Source: Thioploca sp.
GTDB taxonomy: Bacteria; Pseudomonadota; Gammaproteobacteria; Beggiatoales; Beggiatoaceae
Assembly (NCBI GenBank): GCA_011371325.1
Contig: DRQV01000099.1
Coordinates: 1-8,545, forward strand
Reading direction: 5' to 3'
DNA: 8,545 nt
Made by a program: the position numbers and the translations under genes. Position 1 is the first letter of the stretch. Each line of letters starts with the position of its first letter. A model generated the notes under the pieces. It had not been told where the DNA came from. It worked only from the letters and a program-made list of their open reading frames with translations, and searched no databases. Of the stretch, positions 6,201 to 8,545 are shown one piece after another.

Positions 6201-6223
6201 ATTATTTCAAAAATCTTAAATAA

Positions 6224-8128
6224 TTAACTATCGTCAGATAATTCAGCAAAGTTATCTTTAATTTCAGCATCAATTTTTAAACCAGATATTAATTGGTTAA
6301 ATTCACTATCTCCAATCGATTGCTTATATTGAGTGACAGTTCCAACAGTTTTTTCTCCAGCTTTTACTGCGGAAACTGCAATTAAAGCAAAATCACCATT
6401 ATCCAATTTTAAACTTTGATAAATTGCCTTATTATTGGCAGGATGCCCCATTTTAAAAGCTTGTTGTAATATAGCTTGCTGCATGGTTTTATCCTGTCGT
6501 GTTACTTGTGATGTTAACCAAGTTAAATCACTATCTTGTGCAACAATATTTGGAGCAGTATTTTGTTTAATTTGCTCTAACAAATGTTCTCCTAATTTTT
6601 TAGCTTCAGCTTCAGTTTTAATTTTGATCAAAGCTATTTTAATAGAATCTTTAACTTCTTCAAGAGGTTTAGCTTTAGCTAATTTATGCTCTTTAACCCG
6701 TAGAACTAATGCACGTTGTTCACCAATATCAATCACTTCACTATTATAACCATCTTTCAATACAGAATCACTAAAAGCAGCTGTAATTACTTTTGAATTA
6801 GATAAAATAGAATCTTCTGGATGCTTATCATTTTTAGAAAATAATTCTGTAGTTTTAGGAGTTAATCCCATAGTTTCTACAATTGCGTCTAAACTATTTG
6901 GATTTTCAAAAGCCACATTACCAAAGTTATCTACTAAAGTATAAAATTCTGCTTCAGCTAGTTCGTTAGATAAATCTTGCTTTATCTTAGTTTTTACATC
7001 AGCAAAAGATTGTAATACTTCTGGTTTAGCATCATTTAATTTAATTATATGAAAGCCAAATCTACTTTTTACTAATTCGCTAATTTCACCAATTTGCATA
7101 GTTTTTACTGCATCTTCAAATGGTTTTACCATATCTCCAGGACCAAACCAGCCTAAATCTCCATCTTTATCTTTACTGCCAATATCATCTGAAAATTGTT
7201 GAGCTAGTTCTGCAAAAGATTTTTCTCCTGTTTTTATCTGAGCTAATATATTACTAGCTTTGTCTGCAGCAAGCTCAGTATCAGTTAATGTAGCATCTTT
7301 AGCAATTTTAATTAAAATATGACTAGCTTGCCATTTAGCTGGAGTTGTAAATGTCTCTTTATGATCTTCATAGTATTGTTTTAAAGACTCTTCATCTAAG
7401 CCTTCTTTCAAATCAATATCTTTGTTTGATAATTCTATATATTCAATACTAACTAGTTCAGGAATCATATATTGAATAGAATTTTCTTGATAATGGTTTG
7501 CTATTTCTTCATCACTAACAACAACTTTATCAGTAAAACGACTACTTGGAATAATGAGATAACTAACTGAACGTTGTTGATTTTCTAAAGTAGCTCGTTG
7601 TTCGTTATCAGTCACTAGTGCTGAACGTATTATACCTTGTCTAATTTGTTCTACCAATAATGAACGTCGCATATCCATTTCAAAAGCTATTGGATTTAGT
7701 CCTTGACGTTGTAAAAGTTGTTCGTATATAACCTGAGAGAATTTACCATCACTTTTAAAAGCTTCAAAACTATGAATACGAGCAGCCAATAAACCATTGC
7801 TAATACGCATACCAGAATTAGTTGCTGACTGAACTAATAATTCTTCATCTATCATTTGTCGCAAAGTATTCTTACGAATTTGATCTTGCATAAATGATAA
7901 ATCTATGTCTTGATTCTTAAACATGGAGCGTAAACGATTTTTTTGCTGATTAACTTGTTTAATAAAATCTTCTTCTGGTATTTCTACTCCATTCACTTCT
8001 GCAATAATTCTTTCATTATTTGATAAACCAAATTCACCTATTCCCCAAACTGCAAAAGTCAGAGAAATTAAACCAACTATAACCCAAGACAGGCAACCTT
8101 GAGAATTATCACGTATATTTTGTAACAT
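6224..8128 (-). CDS. ppiD: Peptidyl-prolyl cis-trans isomerase D, membrane-anchored periplasmic foldase
   Basis: PpiD is anchored in the inner membrane next to the Sec translocon and helps newly exported proteins fold. The 634-residue product (E. coli PpiD is 623) starts MLQNIRDNSQG, followed by a single TM signal anchor at about 12-33 (CLSWVIVGLISLTFAVWGIG). A SurA/PpiD-like N-terminal chaperone region follows (about 34-190, with IIAEVNGVEIPEEDF at 41-55). One parvulin domain spans about 266-366, with WQASHILIK (266-274), GDLGWFGPGDMVKPFEDAV (323-341) and GFHIIKL (358-364). The C-terminal 260 residues resemble the second chaperone part of PpiD. PpiD parvulin domains are often catalytically weak, so chaperone function may dominate. 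ATG 8128 has AAGAGG at 8140-8135. Upstream are the tRNA terminator and two tRNAs. I see no obvious separate promoter in the 28 nt between terminator and start. Confidence 0.95.
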   Translation of the reverse strand: MLQNIRDNSQGCLSWVIVGLISLTFAVWGIGEFGLSNNERIIAEVNGVEIPEEDFIKQVNQQKNRLRSMFKNQDIDLSFMQDQIRKNTLRQMIDEELLVQSATNSGMRISNGLLAARIHSFEAFKSDGKFSQVIYEQLLQRQGLNPIAFEMDMRRSLLVEQIRQGIIRSALVTDNEQRATLENQQRSVSYLIIPSSRFTDKVVVSDEEIANHYQENSIQYMIPELVSIEYIELSNKDIDLKEGLDEESLKQYYEDHKETFTTPAKWQASHILIKIAKDATLTDTELAADKASNILAQIKTGEKSFAELAQQFSDDIGSKDKDGDLGWFGPGDMVKPFEDAVKTMQIGEISELVKSRFGFHIIKLNDAKPEVLQSFADVKTKIKQDLSNELAEAEFYTLVDNFGNVAFENPNSLDAIVETMGLTPKTTELFSKNDKHPEDSILSNSKVITAAFSDSVLKDGYNSEVIDIGEQRALVLRVKEHKLAKAKPLEEVKDSIKIALIKIKTEAEAKKLGEHLLEQIKQNTAPNIVAQDSDLTWLTSQVTRQDKTMQQAILQQAFKMGHPANNKAIYQSLKLDNGDFALIAVSAVKAGEKTVGTVTQYKQSIGDSEFNQLISGLKIDAEIKDNFAELSDDS

Positions 8129-8156
8129 AATTAACCTCTTTTGCCAAATTTTAAAT

Positions 8157-8186
8157 AAAAAAAAAGCGCATCTATAAGATACGCTT
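8157..8186 (-). terminator. Intrinsic terminator of the tRNA-Val/tRNA-Asp operon
   Basis: Reading leftward, AAGCGTATCT (8186-8177), loop TAT and AGATGCGCTT (8173-8164) form a 10-bp stem with one G-U pair. The stem runs directly into a T-tract (8165-8157). It lies 11 nt past the encoded CCA of tRNA-Asp and before ppiD, so tRNA transcription should end here and ppiD should need read-through or its own start. Confidence 0.9.
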
Positions 8187-8197
8187 GTTATATAATG

Positions 8198-8275
8198 TGG
8201 CGGAGCAGACGGGACTCGAACCCGCGACCCTCGGCGTGACAGGCCGATACTCTAACCAAACTGAGCTACTGCTCC
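8198..8275 (-). tRNA. tRNA-Asp (GUC anticodon)
   Basis: The minus strand folds into a complete 78-nt cloverleaf. Acceptor GGAGCAG pairs with CTGCTCC, discriminator base is G (8201), and CCA is encoded (8200-8198). The D arm is GCTC/GAGT and the anticodon stem TCGGC/GCCGA holds loop CTGTCAC with anticodon GTC at 8240-8238. The T arm GCGGG-TTCGAGT-CCCGT is normal. The GUC anticodon and G73 are the standard aspartate identity elements. The D loop is slightly long. It is the second tRNA of the pair. Confidence 0.98.
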
Positions 8276-8322
8276 TTAATAATCTTAGATATTTATTACC
8301 TTCGATTTAATATCTTAAAATA

Positions 8323-8355
8323 GTTGAGGGATTTGATGGGTGTTGAGGGACTTGA
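8323..8355 (-). repeat. 14-nt imperfect direct repeat of the tRNA-Val 3' end
   Basis: The plus-strand string gttgagggacttga inside the T arm and acceptor of tRNA-Val (8342-8355) recurs as gttgagggatttga (8323-8336) directly after the gene. There is one mismatch in 14, at a 19-nt offset. The second copy includes the TCA that stands where CCA would be. It could be a small tandem duplication, a scar of an element using the tRNA 3' end, or chance. Confidence 0.6.
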
Positions 8356-8409
8356 ACCCCCGACATTCGCCTTGTAAGGGCGACGCTCTCCCAACTGAGC
8401 TAAACACCC
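8337..8409 (-). tRNA. tRNA-Val (UAC anticodon), CCA not encoded
   Basis: A 73-nt cloverleaf is present without CCA. Acceptor GGGTGTT pairs perfectly with AACACCC. The D arm is GCTC/GAGC. The anticodon stem TCGCC/GGCGA holds loop CTTACAA with anticodon TAC (8376-8374). The T arm is GGGGG-TTCAAGT-CCCTC and discriminator A lies at 8337. The next three nucleotides are TCA instead of CCA, so the 3' end must be completed by CCA-adding enzyme, unlike the neighbouring tRNA-Asp. It is first in the tRNA operon. Confidence 0.97.
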
Positions 8410-8471
8410 AAGATTCTGTTATCCAAATGATTTAAAACAGCAGGCAAAAAACCTAACTGGCCATTCCATAC

Positions 8472-8500
8472 ATAATACCTTTATTGCCTTCAAAAGTCAA
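8472..8500 (-). promoter_or_regulatory. Promoter of the tRNA-Val/tRNA-Asp operon
   Basis: TTGACT (8500-8495, 5/6) and TATTAT (8477-8472, 5/6) are separated by exactly 17 bp. Upstream (8501-8525) lies A/T-tract DNA resembling an UP element, as expected for a stable-RNA promoter. The start near 8465 gives a leader of about 55 nt to be trimmed before tRNA-Val. The rest of 8411-8545 shows no recognisable gene. Confidence 0.8.
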
Positions 8501-8545
8501 GAAATAATAAAAAAATTATCGATTATTTATATTGTTAAAAAATAG

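Noticed and set aside
6435..6749. 104-codon, cysteine-rich open frame on the plus strand opposite ppiD
   Set aside because: The Cys residues come from antisense reading of GCA/GCT-rich Ala and Gln codons of ppiD. No similarity is recognised.
8287..8315. 7-bp inverted repeat AGATATT/AATATCT in the tRNA spacer as a terminator or operator
   Set aside because: It is short, AT-only in most positions, has a 15-nt loop and no T-tract, so it is likely chance or a minor processing structure.

Overview
This window looks like ordinary chromosome from an AT-rich gammaproteobacterium, with GC roughly one third by eye. The evidence for the group is indirect. It consists of E. coli-like NuoL, S6, S18, L9 and PpiD proteins, a tRNA-Val/tRNA-Asp pair beside ppiD, and a truncated GlrR/QseF-like response regulator. 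The genus cannot be named from this sequence. No phage, transposon, CRISPR or toxin-antitoxin genes are visible, and I found no new multi-gene system. The points of interest lie in regulation and gene arrangement.

Layout from left to right. (1) Positions 1-224, minus strand: the N-terminal receiver domain of a response regulator cut by the window edge. (2) Positions 225-507: an AT-rich divergent intergenic region with a nuoL promoter and a weaker candidate for the regulator. (3) Positions 508-2457, plus strand: nuoL, a complex I proton-pumping subunit, standing alone without nuoK, nuoM or nuoN. (4) Positions 2458-2541: a convergent junction with a perfect 12-bp hairpin. (5) Positions 3649-2542, minus strand: the ribosomal operon rpsF-rpsR-rplI (S6, S18, L9). 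Its leader carries a convincing S6:S18-binding autoregulatory RNA. (6) Positions 3650-3871: a divergent control region in which the operon promoter and the promoter of the next gene share a palindromic -10 element. (7) Positions 3872-6151, plus strand: a 12-TM RND/MMPL-type exporter. (8) Positions 6152-6223: a second convergent junction with a long hairpin. (9) Positions 8128-6224, minus strand: ppiD, a membrane-anchored periplasmic foldase. (10) Positions 8409-8198, minus strand: tRNA-Val(UAC) then tRNA-Asp(GUC), with a strong promoter on one side and a strong intrinsic terminator on the other.

The genes are mostly independent housekeeping units: respiration (NuoL), translation (S6/S18/L9, tRNAs), envelope protein folding (PpiD) and envelope export (RND protein). 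The clearest regulatory logic is in the 3650-3871 region. There the ribosomal operon and the exporter probably compete for RNA polymerase at overlapping promoters, and the ribosomal mRNA can probably hide its own Shine-Dalgarno sequence when S6:S18 is in excess.
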